The notes under the pieces: model-generated
Seen by the model: the letters and a program-made list of their open reading frames with translations, nothing else
Told to the model about the DNA's origin: nothing
The model's database searches: none
Position numbers and translations under genes: made by a program
DNA from: Symbiodinium natans
Taxonomy: Eukaryota; Sar; Dinophyceae; Suessiales; Symbiodiniaceae
Direction: 5' to 3'
NCBI GenBank assembly: GCA_905221605.1
Contig: CAJNDS010000846.1
Location: 502,501-555,000, forward strand
DNA: 52,500 bases
Part shown: positions 32,692-42,900 of the stretch, piece by piece
Layout of the letters: every line of letters begins with the position of its first letter
Position numbering within the stretch: position 1 is the first letter of the stretch

Positions 32692-32838
32692 CAGTATGCA
32701 GATTGTGCCATAACAAGATTCCTCCTCCACATTGTTTGCTGCCGATGGGATCCGTGCACAGCGCACAACCTGAAGCATTCAGAGGACGATCTTCGTCTTG
32801 TGGCAGTGTTTGGCCGAAGCCACCCTCAAATAGCTTGA
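32692..32838 (+). CDS. Candidate exon of the same gene
   Basis: After CTGCTCAG the frame encodes YADCAITRFLLHIVCCRWDP and KHSEDDLRLVAVFGRSHPQI, ending at TGA 32836-32838 or at a donor just before it. It is Cys-rich with a strong hydrophobic core. Its position between 31604 and 33408 suggests a shared transcript, but the phase does not fit without another exon, so it could also end a separate gene. Confidence 0.45.
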   Translation, partial: QYADCAITRFLLHIVCCRWDPCTAHNLKHSEDDLRLVAVFGRSHPQIA

Positions 32839-33407
32839 GCCCCGCTTCTCCAACCCAAAGAAAGCATTGACCTGCATGGCTCCGCATCAAATCTTGAGCC
32901 CGTGCCTTCAGATACCCTTGGTGCCACTTTAGACCAGCGCATGGCCGCAGGGCCCTTGGCGGTGCTTGCTGCAGGTCTTGAGGGTGGTATCAAATTATTC
33001 GTGAGGGGGGCAGGCCTGGCACACGCCTCGGCAACTACAGGCCCTGGCTTTGCAAGCAGACACTTGGGATTGTTTGTTTCGCGGTTCAGTCACCTTCGCC
33101 GGGTGTTGTTGCAAAGGGTGCCTCGATGGACAAAACTCATGTGGTTATTCGCTTCCGATTACTTGCCGATGGGGAAGTCGCGGGGTTCAAGAACTCAGCA
33201 GATACTGTCTTGATGCTTCGTGCTAAGCCAAGGGTTCACCGCAAGCCACGAGCATAGCCTGAGTCGAGAAGAATTATGTTGAATGATGCGTCAGATCTAC
33301 AGCAGATTCTCGTTCCAAGGAATCTAACAACAACGGAATTCTCTTATTATCTTACTTCTAACAGCAGCACCATTGCCTTTGCCGTTCTGGTCGACTTACC
33401 GCTTCAG

Positions 33408-33896
33408 CGCGTGTGCTTCACGTGGAATTGAGTACTGGAGCAAGAAGCAGCAAAGATCTATGATTCAACGAAAGCGTTGGCAAGTTTTCGAAACCTGCAT
33501 CTCACATTCTTTCGGCCTCCACGTGCTGAGACCTACAGATCCGAGCCCAAATCAGTACATCGCATGTATCGTAGATGCCCGAAACCTGCGAAACGAAACT
33601 CAGGCTCATGACTTCCTTTTGGGCTTGACCTGGGCAGCCTTGAAGCCATCAGCAGCCACGGAGCTGGGTGCCCAGAAGAGAATGGCTTTGGCCTCTGGCT
33701 CTGGGATGTCGTGGGAGTTCATCGGTTAGGGTCCAGCCGTGGTGAAGTGGGCTTGTCGTCTAGCAATTCATTACGGGCATGGACGTGCAAGGAGCTCCCC
33801 AAATCCGCTCGCAGGCCTCGTGAGGATCCCGAGATCGAGTTCGATGTGGTGACGCCGCCTCAGCTTGGGTCATCGCGGGCGCGAGTGGATGATTAA
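33408..33896 (+). CDS. Last two exons of an unknown gene
   Basis: Exon 33408 to about 33711 reads RGIEYWSKKQQRSMIQRKRW, SPNQYIACIVDARNLRNETQ and AHDFLLGLTWAALKPS. It follows a CGCTTCAG acceptor and ends at a GA donor (TCG TGG|GAGTTC). The final exon 33792-33896 follows GTGCAAG, reads ELPKSARRPREDPEIEFDVV and TPPQLGSSRARVDD, and ends with TAA 33894-33896. A long single open block plus a phase-matched terminal exon makes this convincing, although no family was recognised. Confidence 0.6.
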
Positions 33897-33957
33897 TGAC
33901 AATTTGGCATGCACTTGTTTACCTGTAGGCTTTGCCGTAGGGCTGAGGTATGCTGAG

Positions 33958-34031
33958 GTTCAGGATATCCAAATTGTTAGGCAATTCGTCACAGTTGGCT
34001 GTTTCCCGGCTGCTTTGTGGGACTCAATCTG
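33958..34031 (+). CDS. Weak candidate exon
   Basis: After TATGCTGAG the frame reads QDIQIVRQFVTVGCFPAALW and ends at TG|GTGACT. It lies just past a gene end, so it would be an early exon of a new gene. The evidence is slight. Confidence 0.3.
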
Positions 34032-34380
34032 GTGACTTGGTGGTTTCTTTGATGTCAGGAGGGTCTTGTGGCCGATTTGGCGCATATGGGAGTGGTCTGA
34101 TGCAGACCGCAAACCTAGGTGGCGCTGCTGGGGTGGCATCAAGCGTCTTGAGGCGGAGGCGACCTTCATTGAGCTGCTGGGCTGCAGGGTGATGGACGAG
34201 AGTCGATAAAGGGCTATATAAGGAAGTGCAGAGCCATTCTTTTTTCCTTCAAACACAGTGGAAGTATCACCCCTAGCGACGACCTAGCATATAGCACAGC
34301 TATATGGTGTCTCAAGCAAACTCTGTGAGGTGAACCACACAGACTACTCAGTGACACGAATGTACAACATGAGCTCACAC

Positions 34381-34554
34381 TCAGTAGACCTTGGCCAGAA
34401 GGAGGAAGGAGAAGAAGAGGAAGGAGAGAGTAGGCAGCAGCCAGTAGCGGCGGAGCAGTGGCGCAGAGGCATTCATAAGCTGATGCCTCTTGGCGGCCTC
34501 GCGTTCTTCACGTACCAATTGCAGGGCCATTTCCACCATCCAATGCCCCCTGGA
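34381..34554 (-). CDS. Candidate minus-strand terminal exon with a C-terminal membrane anchor
   Basis: The minus frame reads HWMVEMALQLVREEREAAKR, then LLRRYWLLPTLSFLFFSF, ending LLLAKVY with TGA at 34381. Third codon positions are mostly G or C, as in the well-supported genes. The hydrophobic C-terminus would make a tail-anchored protein. The plus strand (34330-34632) is open as well and is the competing interpretation. Confidence 0.4.
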   Translation of the reverse strand, partial: SRGHWMVEMALQLVREEREAAKRHQLMNASAPLLRRYWLLPTLSFLFFSFLLLAKVY

Positions 34555-34795
34555 TGGATGAGTGGCATGTGCAACGTCGACTGGGGCATGAAAATGCTGC
34601 TTTCTGAGATGCAAAATGCCAAACAATCGTGATAGATTTCTTGGTTGAGCGAATCGCTCCGTAAAGCCACAACGTGTGCACGAACATTCTGGGAGCCTGG
34701 CAATGTCAACATCTAATAGCTGTCGAAGTGGCATGTGTCGCAAGTCTATATCGTGTTATCATGACCGACCAACCGAGTTCTCAGGATTTTGAAAA

Positions 34796-34915
34796 ACTGG
34801 CTTGCGCTTGCACTTACCAGTTCAGGAATCGCGTCAGGCTGCTCTGACCTCCGAAGTTAAACGGTGGAGAGCCCGCCTAGTACTGGCCTGGGGTACCGGC
34901 TGGGTGCTGTCAGCT
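34796..34915 (+). rRNA. 5S rRNA-like relic or 5S-derived repeat
   Basis: From about 34830 the sequence follows 5S rRNA: CGTCAGGCTGCTCTGACCT, then CCGAAGTTAA (box A-like), CCTAGTACTGG (C-box core) and a final GTGCTGTCAGCTT that pairs in other 5S genes with the 5' end. The 5' third is not recognisable and the segment before GTGCTGTCAG is shortened, so this is probably a pseudogene or a SINE head. No second copy, U6 or spliced-leader RNA gene was found beside it. Confidence 0.6.
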
Positions 34916-37065
34916 TCTGCTTGAGGTCAAACTTTATGTGGGTGTGCTCATTCTCGCCTCTCCGTCCTGAATTTGGCACATATTGAATCAGATCACGCTC
35001 TCCAAAGACAAAGTTCCGGCGCCGCCGTTTGTGCCTTGTGCTCGTTTCCTTCCTTTTTGACTCTTGGTTTCCCTCTCAGCGTCTGGTCCTCCGCAGCTGA
35101 CCACATAATTGCCACACACGCACACTGTAATCGACAGAGAGAGACATGGATGAGCTGTGCACGTCTCCATAAATCCGCAAGAGTTTTAAGAATAAATTCT
35201 GCGCCAGGGCCTTGTCCTTTACAAGAATTCATGAAGTCGCAGGCCTTGACAGGCCCAAAGCCTGGAAACCTTTCGGCCGTAAACCTTAAGAATTGCGCAT
35301 ATTGTGGCGCATCAACATGAAGCCAAGGAGCCAACAAAGTGTTTTGGTTTCTGCTGTGCCCAGGCTGACAGCGGTGGCGGGCGGCCTTAGCGCGGTGGGT
35401 GGAAGCAGTGGTTTGTCACAGTCATGTTTCCATTTTTAAATCTCTCGCCCTCTCTCTTTCTTTGTCTTTCTTTTTTCTCCTTCCCTTTCACTCTCACATG
35501 CCCCATTGATCCTCGCATCCAATGCATTCCAACATATTCCCATATCGCTTCTGCGGAGCCCACCGCGCATGCTCTGCAAGCCACAGATTATGCCTGGAGC
35601 GCCAACACTACCGTCCCAGATAGTTCCCAGACGAGCCCCCTTGCATGCCCCACAGTCATTGTTGGAATGCCGGTCTCTCGTGCGCTTTGTCTTTGAGATG
35701 CAAATGCCAAAAGTGGCCAACCGCACGCTGCTTGCTGCTAGGGCTCAGTTCATTTTCTCGAACATCCCGCACAGATGGATCAACACCTCTCCGGGGTAAC
35801 GCGCGGAGTGAAAACGCTCCGGGTGTCTTATTGCTTGAGGCTGACGGAATTGATGCAGTTCTGCATCGCACCACCGAGGCAGGACAGACAGTGGACTGGC
35901 TAGGTGTTCAGGCTTCAGGGTCTTCAATCACAAGGATCCATGAATCCCAGTGGCATTTGTCAGTGCACCACCGAAGACCTCGCACTATGAAGAAGGCAAG
36001 ATCCTCCGAAACCATGCCCGTAGCAACCTGATTGTATACTTGTGTACGTGTGAACAGATAAAGAATGCCGGTGTGAGAGAGAAATTCGTGTCTGCATGAG
36101 CACATTAGTTTCCGTGCGTACCAACGAACGGGACAACAAGCAGAGCCCATGAACATAGTATACTTGGGCCCTGAAAGTTTAATATTGTGAGGGCGTCAAG
36201 CGCCCTGTGAAATTGACAACAGGGCGCGGTATTCGTTAGCGAGACATATGGTCCCTTGACCTGCCCCTGCGTCCATGATAGTCATGTGGCCCACAGCTCG
36301 CGTGTCTTGCTCTTTCAAATTATCTCACTTCAACCAATCTTGATGTGAAAGCAATCAGTCTGTGCCTGCTTGCTTGATTGCTTGATTGCTTGCTTGCTTG
36401 CTTTTCAGCACCCTTCTGTTAAGCAGAGCGGGTGCCGGCCAGCTTCCTGGCAGCAATGAGACCCACTGGCAAAAAAAGTGAGAAACAAGAATGGATGCGG
36501 GCACAGGTGGCATGGACGTTATAATCCTGCAGGCATGGATGTGTTGGCCCAATAGATTTATCATCCTGCGGGCATGGATGCGACTGCAGCAGCCCGACAA
36601 ACGGCACAGGCATGAAGCCGGCATGAAGGGAGAGAGAAGGAGACAGGAATCCGGCCAAGGCCAAGGCCGAGACAAAGACCGAAAGACACTCCTTGACCCA
36701 ATTTTCGCAATACCAGCAACTCTGAAATGGTTGGCGCTGAAATGTCAACAATGCCGAGACAAGCCGTGGCGGCAACATAATTCGCAGCAAAGCAGCAAGG
36801 CAGTAGGACACTCCGTAGGAGTACGGAAGAGGCGTTGAACGAGAGCGATGCAGGCGCACATGCTTGGGAAGCGCCCAACGCGAGCCCAAAACCTTCAACA
36901 ACACGATTCAGCACCACTACTTACTTGCCTGCGCGTGCACGTGATGCCCTGGATGCTTTAACACGCTTTTTTGGAGCCGGGAAGGCGCTCCGTACCGGAC
37001 TCTTCCTCCTCTCGCAAGGGCTGCCTGGCGCTCATGAGGGCTTCGAGGGGCGCCGCTGCAGGTTG

Positions 37066-37135
37066 AAGAAGAAGAAGAAGCAAAAGAAGAAGAAGAAGAA
37101 GAAGAAGAAGGAGAAGAAGAAGAAGAAGAAGAAGA
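37066..37135. repeat. (GAA)n trinucleotide repeat
   Basis: About 22 GAA/AAG units with three point interruptions. Confidence 0.95.
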
Positions 37136-38066
37136 CCGACGAGAAATCCATGAGTTTCGCCGGCCGTCCTTTCTTTCCTGTGCCTTGGTGTCTGAGGCGC
37201 CGGCTTCTGAAAACGCCCCACAACAGCTGCCAAGGAGTCTGGGACAAATAGTGATATGGTGACATGCTTAGCACAAGAAAATTCAGAGACGTACCTCAAA
37301 CTTGAGGGTTATCGAGAGATATGCGTATTGGACCCGAGATGAACAGGCTGTTAAAGGTTTCGCGGTCATTTTAAGTTACGCTGCCATGTCTACAAGCCTC
37401 GTGCCCTGACTTGCAACGGTAGGGAAAGCCTCGCAATGGCAAGGAAAGTGCGCCCTGGCAACTTGTGAGACTTGCATCGAGGCAGACTGAGAACAGATCC
37501 TGCACAGGCGTTCGAAGGTCCTTTTTGCGCCGGCATGCTGTGAGTTCTGTGAGATGCTGGCAAATGATATCTCAACATGTTCAGGCTTCGGAGAGGCTGA
37601 ATTTGAGTAGAATCAGTCGAAGTTGTTGATGCCCTTTGCTTGATGTTTTCAGAACGCCAAGCTTCCTTGGCACAGCCTGCAGTTGCAAGTTCGAAACATA
37701 CCATAGGCGGTAGCATCCGATAGGCAGGAGCTACCTGCCGGCACGACATGTAACTACAAAGATCCAGCCCGAAGCCGTACGTAACCCCCCAAAGGTCTAA
37801 GAAAAGAAAAACCATGAATCGGCAGGCTGTGCAGAGTGTTCTTCACTCCCTCGTCCTCTTTGCCGATCCACCCAGCCTGTCTTACTCGCTTTGGGCTCGG
37901 TTGCCGCACACGAAAGTCCTAATCCTTGGCACCTTACCTCAGAACTTCCCCGTTGAGGCCCGGACTTCAGCTGGAGGCGGGGGGGGGTTGTCCACTTGTT
38001 GAAGCGTATTACGGTTGTTTATGGGCATTTGGTCTCCCCATGGTCGCGTTCAAATTCTTCCTGCCT

Positions 38067-38405
38067 TTAGGGGCAAGAGAGGGGCAGCTGGGCGTTTAGC
38101 GCACATGCACCCCAAACCAGCAGGTTGTAGGCTAGGAGCAGCAATAACATCACAACAAGCATCATCAACCTGTCCAATGCCACGAGTAACACGCAACCTT
38201 TCCAGCAACAATCTGCACTTCGGAGCCAGAAAGGGACCAAAAGGCCAAAAGGATTAAGCTTGGTGTAGCTCCGTCGCACCAATGTGGCATAGTCAGCGTT
38301 CGCAGCTCCGACGCTAAATCTGCATCCCTTGCATTGCACTTTTAGCGATTCCTGCAATCTTGCATCCTTCAGAAGCTGTATGCTATGCGGAAGGTAGCCA
38401 GGCAT
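38067..38405 (-). CDS. Candidate open frame with a membrane span
   Basis: A 112-codon minus-strand frame starts with ATG at 38405 (MPGYLPHSIQLLKDARLQ) and contains a hydrophobic span (LMMLVVMLLLLLAYNLLVW). It has the form of a small membrane protein, but there is no splice or family support and it may be a chance frame. Confidence 0.3.
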   Translation of the reverse strand: MPGYLPHSIQLLKDARLQESLKVQCKGCRFSVGAANADYATLVRRSYTKLNPFGLLVPFWLRSADCCWKGCVLLVALDRLMMLVVMLLLLLAYNLLVWGACALNAQLPLSCP

Positions 38406-39986
38406 TGAAGAATTATATGCGGTTGTGTGTTCATGCCATGCTGGAACGCTTCCTTAACACCTGGACAAGTCACAACATTCATTGACTTGACACGAAAGGT
38501 GAAAAGCGGCTGCCCGATGTTGGAGGAGTTTAGCCAGGTGGCATCCTCCGTTTGTGCTGTACTACAAGAAGAGAAAAGGAAGCTTTGAGGCTTTCGGGTG
38601 CTCTCATAGGAGACAACTTGCCGAGCCCAGATGGCTTCAAGAATCTTTTCGAAAAGAAATGGTGGGGTTTGTAGGGCTTCGGGCTTTAGGGGGGCTTCGG
38701 GTGCCCTCTCGGGAATGGGGAATGAAGTAGGTACCCGATAGAATCCCTTAAAGGGTATAAAGGGGGACCTCCTTCCCTACTGAAGAAGCAGTAGGTAAAC
38801 CCTAAAGCCCTGGCTTCTGCAGCCTGGCCAAATGGCACCTGCCTTCATAGCTCCACGGCTCGATTCAGCTCCTAAGCCCTGGCCTGAGGCGATTTGGGCG
38901 TGGCAGGATGGCGACTGGGCCGCCTTCGGCTTTGGTCTAGGCAGCGTGGTGCAATGTCGATTTTAGGGTCTTCGGCTCAAGGGCTCCACGCATTAAGATA
39001 CATCATGAGCATGTCGTTTACGCGCCGTGCCTTCGAGAGAAAAAATTGCCGGCTCGAACAGCCACCCACACCGTGCGCAGCACAGCCCGTCGCATAGCCT
39101 GCTGGACAAGGTGGGTTGACAATTTTTACATCGTTACATATCTCAGCAAAGTGGTGTGCCCTTTCCTCCCTTGCCAGGGAAGACGCTTCTGGCTGCGAAT
39201 TGCTCATCGCAGTGGGTTCAAAAGCGGGATGGCGGTCCTGATGCTGAAGTCTGAAAGCTTCAATTTTTAAATGCTTCTAGACGTCGGAGAATTCAGAATT
39301 CATGTTTGGATTGTCGGGGCTGTGTGGTTGCGTCCCGTGTCAGGCTCATGCTGGCAAGGCTGGGTTTCCGGTATGGAGTCACAATGGGTCACAGTCCCTG
39401 CATGGAAACGCATGGAACAGGATCACAGGATGCTTCGGACCTCAGGCAGCCTCACAACTCGTGCAATCACTCCATGATGCATGACATGGTGACCGTTTGG
39501 TTAGCCCTGCCCCTTCTCGAGCAACGTTCAAGGCAGGTCTCCAGGTAGCCGGCTTTCTCCGATTGCGGCAATTTGGGTTCAAGACTTGTAGACCGTTTCC
39601 CTCCGCGCGGAGTACCCATCCGAGGGCGGTCGCGGGGCACGAATTGTCAGTGCAAGTTCAATAACAGCGCAGTGTGACTAACCTGTCGCGGATGAGCTGA
39701 GACGGCAACGGCTGAAGTTGTACCCTCCTGCATCCCTCGACCAAAACTCCAACGAATGAACCTCTTAGCAGGCAGCGATGTGCCGATGACGCCTTGATGC
39801 GCGGCTCCCAGGGCGATGATAGTATTTTCACAGGCTCAGGTGTACTTGGTCACTTGGTTCGCATTGACAGCTTTCATGTTGATTGGATGCTGCATGATCT
39901 GGCCGGAGGTGGTCCGAGGGTAGCATGGCAGACCTCGGGTGAAGCACGTGAGGCTTGACATTGCCTGTTGCGGCATGGCTTGAAAG

Positions 39987-42900
39987 GTACAGCTACCACC
40001 ACCCGCCTCCGCCGCACTACGGCTACACGCCTCCCCCACCAGGGGCCTATGCGGCACAGGCAGCTTCAGGAGGCTGGCTTATGCCTATGTTGGCCTTGGG
40101 AAGTTTCTGTCTGCTCAGCCATTGAGCTTTTGAGCTTTTGACTTGATGATTGCAATGTGAATTTGGGTGATTTTTTGGGATAGCATTCGGCAGTTTCCAC
40201 GAACAAAAAGTCGATCTAGCCCCTCTATACCTTAAAAGTGGGTGGCACACTGCTTGCAGGCCTTTTCTCCATAGGGCAAAGTCTCTTTCAATTCCTCCTG
40301 GTCCTATTTCAGGCCACCCGCCGCCTCCGGCATATGGCTACAGCAGCTACCCGCCTGCGATACAAGATGGCCACCCACCGCCAGCGTATCCGCCGCGACA
40401 AGAGGGCCACCCACCTCCTGCCTACGGCTACGGCTCCTACCCGCCGCCCGGGCCCCGATCCCTGTATCCTGCAGCACCTGCCATTTGCAGGACTTCAGTC
40501 TTGCGACTTGCATCCGACCTGGGCTGTTGGGGATGTTGGATTCTGAGCCTCCGGTTCAGGTTCGAGGTTTAGAGATGTCCTCCTGCTCGAATCATGCCCT
40601 TCCTACCTCTGAAGGTTTTGTGAAGTCTGGTTTCTCACCGGCCAGATTGTCTGGAGTGCAGTATTATTAGGGTTCGCAGCTAGCGATCCTGACCCGCAAG
40701 GTGATTCAGAGCCTAAAGCCGTGCCCACGAACTTCCGGGAATCCCCAGACTCAGATTCACCATTTCCTGCTTGCGCTGCGCCTGCTCCAATCGTAGCGTT
40801 TGAGGCCCCCTTCTGGCTATCCGGGTGGTGCCTATCCCAGCGGGGTCCCCGGTAATCGAGAGGAAGTTGGGCATCCAAGACACGCATTCCAAGCGAGTGT
40901 GATTAGTATGCTTGGACATGCTTGGCTTGCTGAATCCATTGAGGCCATGGGTACCCTCCCCCCCACGGGTGGCCCCCACCACCCCACGGCTACTGGCCGC
41001 CTCCGTCAGAGAGCCCAGGAACGATGACAGAGTTTGTTGAAGGCTTCGGGGTTCAGTGATGCCCGTGTTCATAAAGTTTTTGTGTTGCTGTGCAAGTTGT
41101 TAGCCACCGGAGTCGCTCCCGAGTTGGAGAGCACAAGCTGTTGATCCTGTCCCAACTGCATCAATCACTACTCATGCATCGCCTCAGACGGCTATCATTG
41201 CATTTTAGTCTTACCATTATAGTACCGGGGTTTGAATGGGCATGGATAGCCATGCGAGTTCCGAATTCTCTAAACAAGGCACAAGGCACTCTAAACAAGG
41301 CACAAGGCACCAAACCTTTTCATTTTCTCCTGTCTATGCCCCTCTTTTCGTCTGCGAACCAAAGAGAATGGTGTAACGGGATTGACGCCTCTTCCTGTCC
41401 TAAAGGACACAACCTCGCGCGGAAAGCGCTCGTCCTGTCTTAGCGGTTACCAAAGTTTAGCGGGTTTGCATGTCGGATGGCTTCCTCAAGGTCTTGGAAG
41501 GTCTTGGGGGCAGGACCGACAGGTTGAACAGCAACCACTTTAGCAGCTCCCAAGGCAATGTCGATGTCATGTCGACCTAGTTCTGGGTTTCATGGAGCTC
41601 GTAATCAACATGATTGTGTCGTTGTCCTAAATTTGCTATATTCGCTTCTCTCCTCTTTTTAACTTGCATTCTCTTCGTTCGCTTCTTTTATAACCTGTAA
41701 TAGGGTGTAGGAAGTGAGCTGAAGCGACATGAAGCAGTTGCCACATAAAAGGGGCTTGGCAAAGCTGAGTGCTCCATGAGGCCCCCGCACGGCGCGTATC
41801 CGGGCTACTGGCCGCCTCCTCCAAGAGAGGCTTCCAGGAGCAGGCGGGGCTGAGGCTCGGTTTCGGGCTTAGGGCTTCGGGCTTAGGGTTTAGGGTTTAG
41901 GGTTCTCATGTAGGCTCCCTTGTAGGGCCACCACGTGGCACTCAGATAGCGTCTCGAAGCTTCTGATGCAGATGCACTTGTTATTCGAATGCTGTGCCAG
42001 CTTACAACAGCCGGGCGATGTTGCTGCAAGACCTTCCTAGCAGGCCAACACTAAGTCCACTGTGATGGGGGCGAGTTTCGCGGGTTACCAGTGTGAATGG
42101 CATCGCGACAACGATGGGCATCATCATCAGAAGTTCTACATAATTCTACACACATACTCGTAGCAGCTTTTGCAACTTGGACAGCAGAATCCCTAAAGCA
42201 GAAAGCTGCTCGATGCTTCTTTCTGGTGTGACTCCTGCTGACAGGTCCCCACGGCGGGAAGGAAAGTGACCCCTGGAAGGATTGAGTGGAGTGCTTCTTA
42301 GTATCATGTTGGAATCGTTCAGGTACACTTGCCGATTTTTCATTGGCATCGACAATGATGCCAGCCCGACACATTTGTTGATGTGTAGGCCCTGGGCAGA
42401 CAGGAGAGGCGTAGTGCGTTTCATTCTGGGGTTGTAGCCAGTTGGCGTTTTATCAGTACACCTCTAAGAACTTGTATGTCAAGCACCTTGTGCTTTACAA
42501 GAAGACGTGGGGTCTTTGCGCATCCAGGAAGTCATTTGTGGATTCGCTTGTGGCAGGCATGGGCCTCTCAGGTCAGCATTTGCACACACTCGCTTCTATC
42601 ATTCTGGCCTGTTGGCATGACTTCTGAGACCGCCAGGATAAGTTCAAAGTGGCCAAGCGCATCATAGGCGCGAATGGCAGCAATATGAAGGCCCGCGTCT
42701 GGGACCGGGGTTTCGCAAGGATTTAGTTTGGTCCCTGGTGCTGAGGGCTGTACGAGGGGCTTTGGATGCCCGATGTGCGTTTTCAGAGTAATGAGGGTCG
42801 CCGGCTTATCGAAGCAGAGTTTTGAGGTAGTGCAAGTAGATGGTTTTTGGGCAGAGGGGCCATCAAGCTTCTGTGGCGAAGAACAATCCCTCCACGGCAA

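Larger units (their letters stand above)
34920..39986. other. Long stretch with few supported features
   Basis: Holds CT-rich tracts (about 35440-35490), a TTGC repeat near 36365-36400, the GAA repeat and the minus frame listed separately, and many short open frames on both strands with no matching phases. Introns or 5' exons of the KH gene may lie in the right part, but no Pro/Tyr-rich exon was found before 39987. Confidence 0.4.

Noticed and set aside
37390-37815. 141-codon minus-strand open frame
   Set aside because: No motif, no splice support, and composition not clearly protein-like beyond its first 60 codons.
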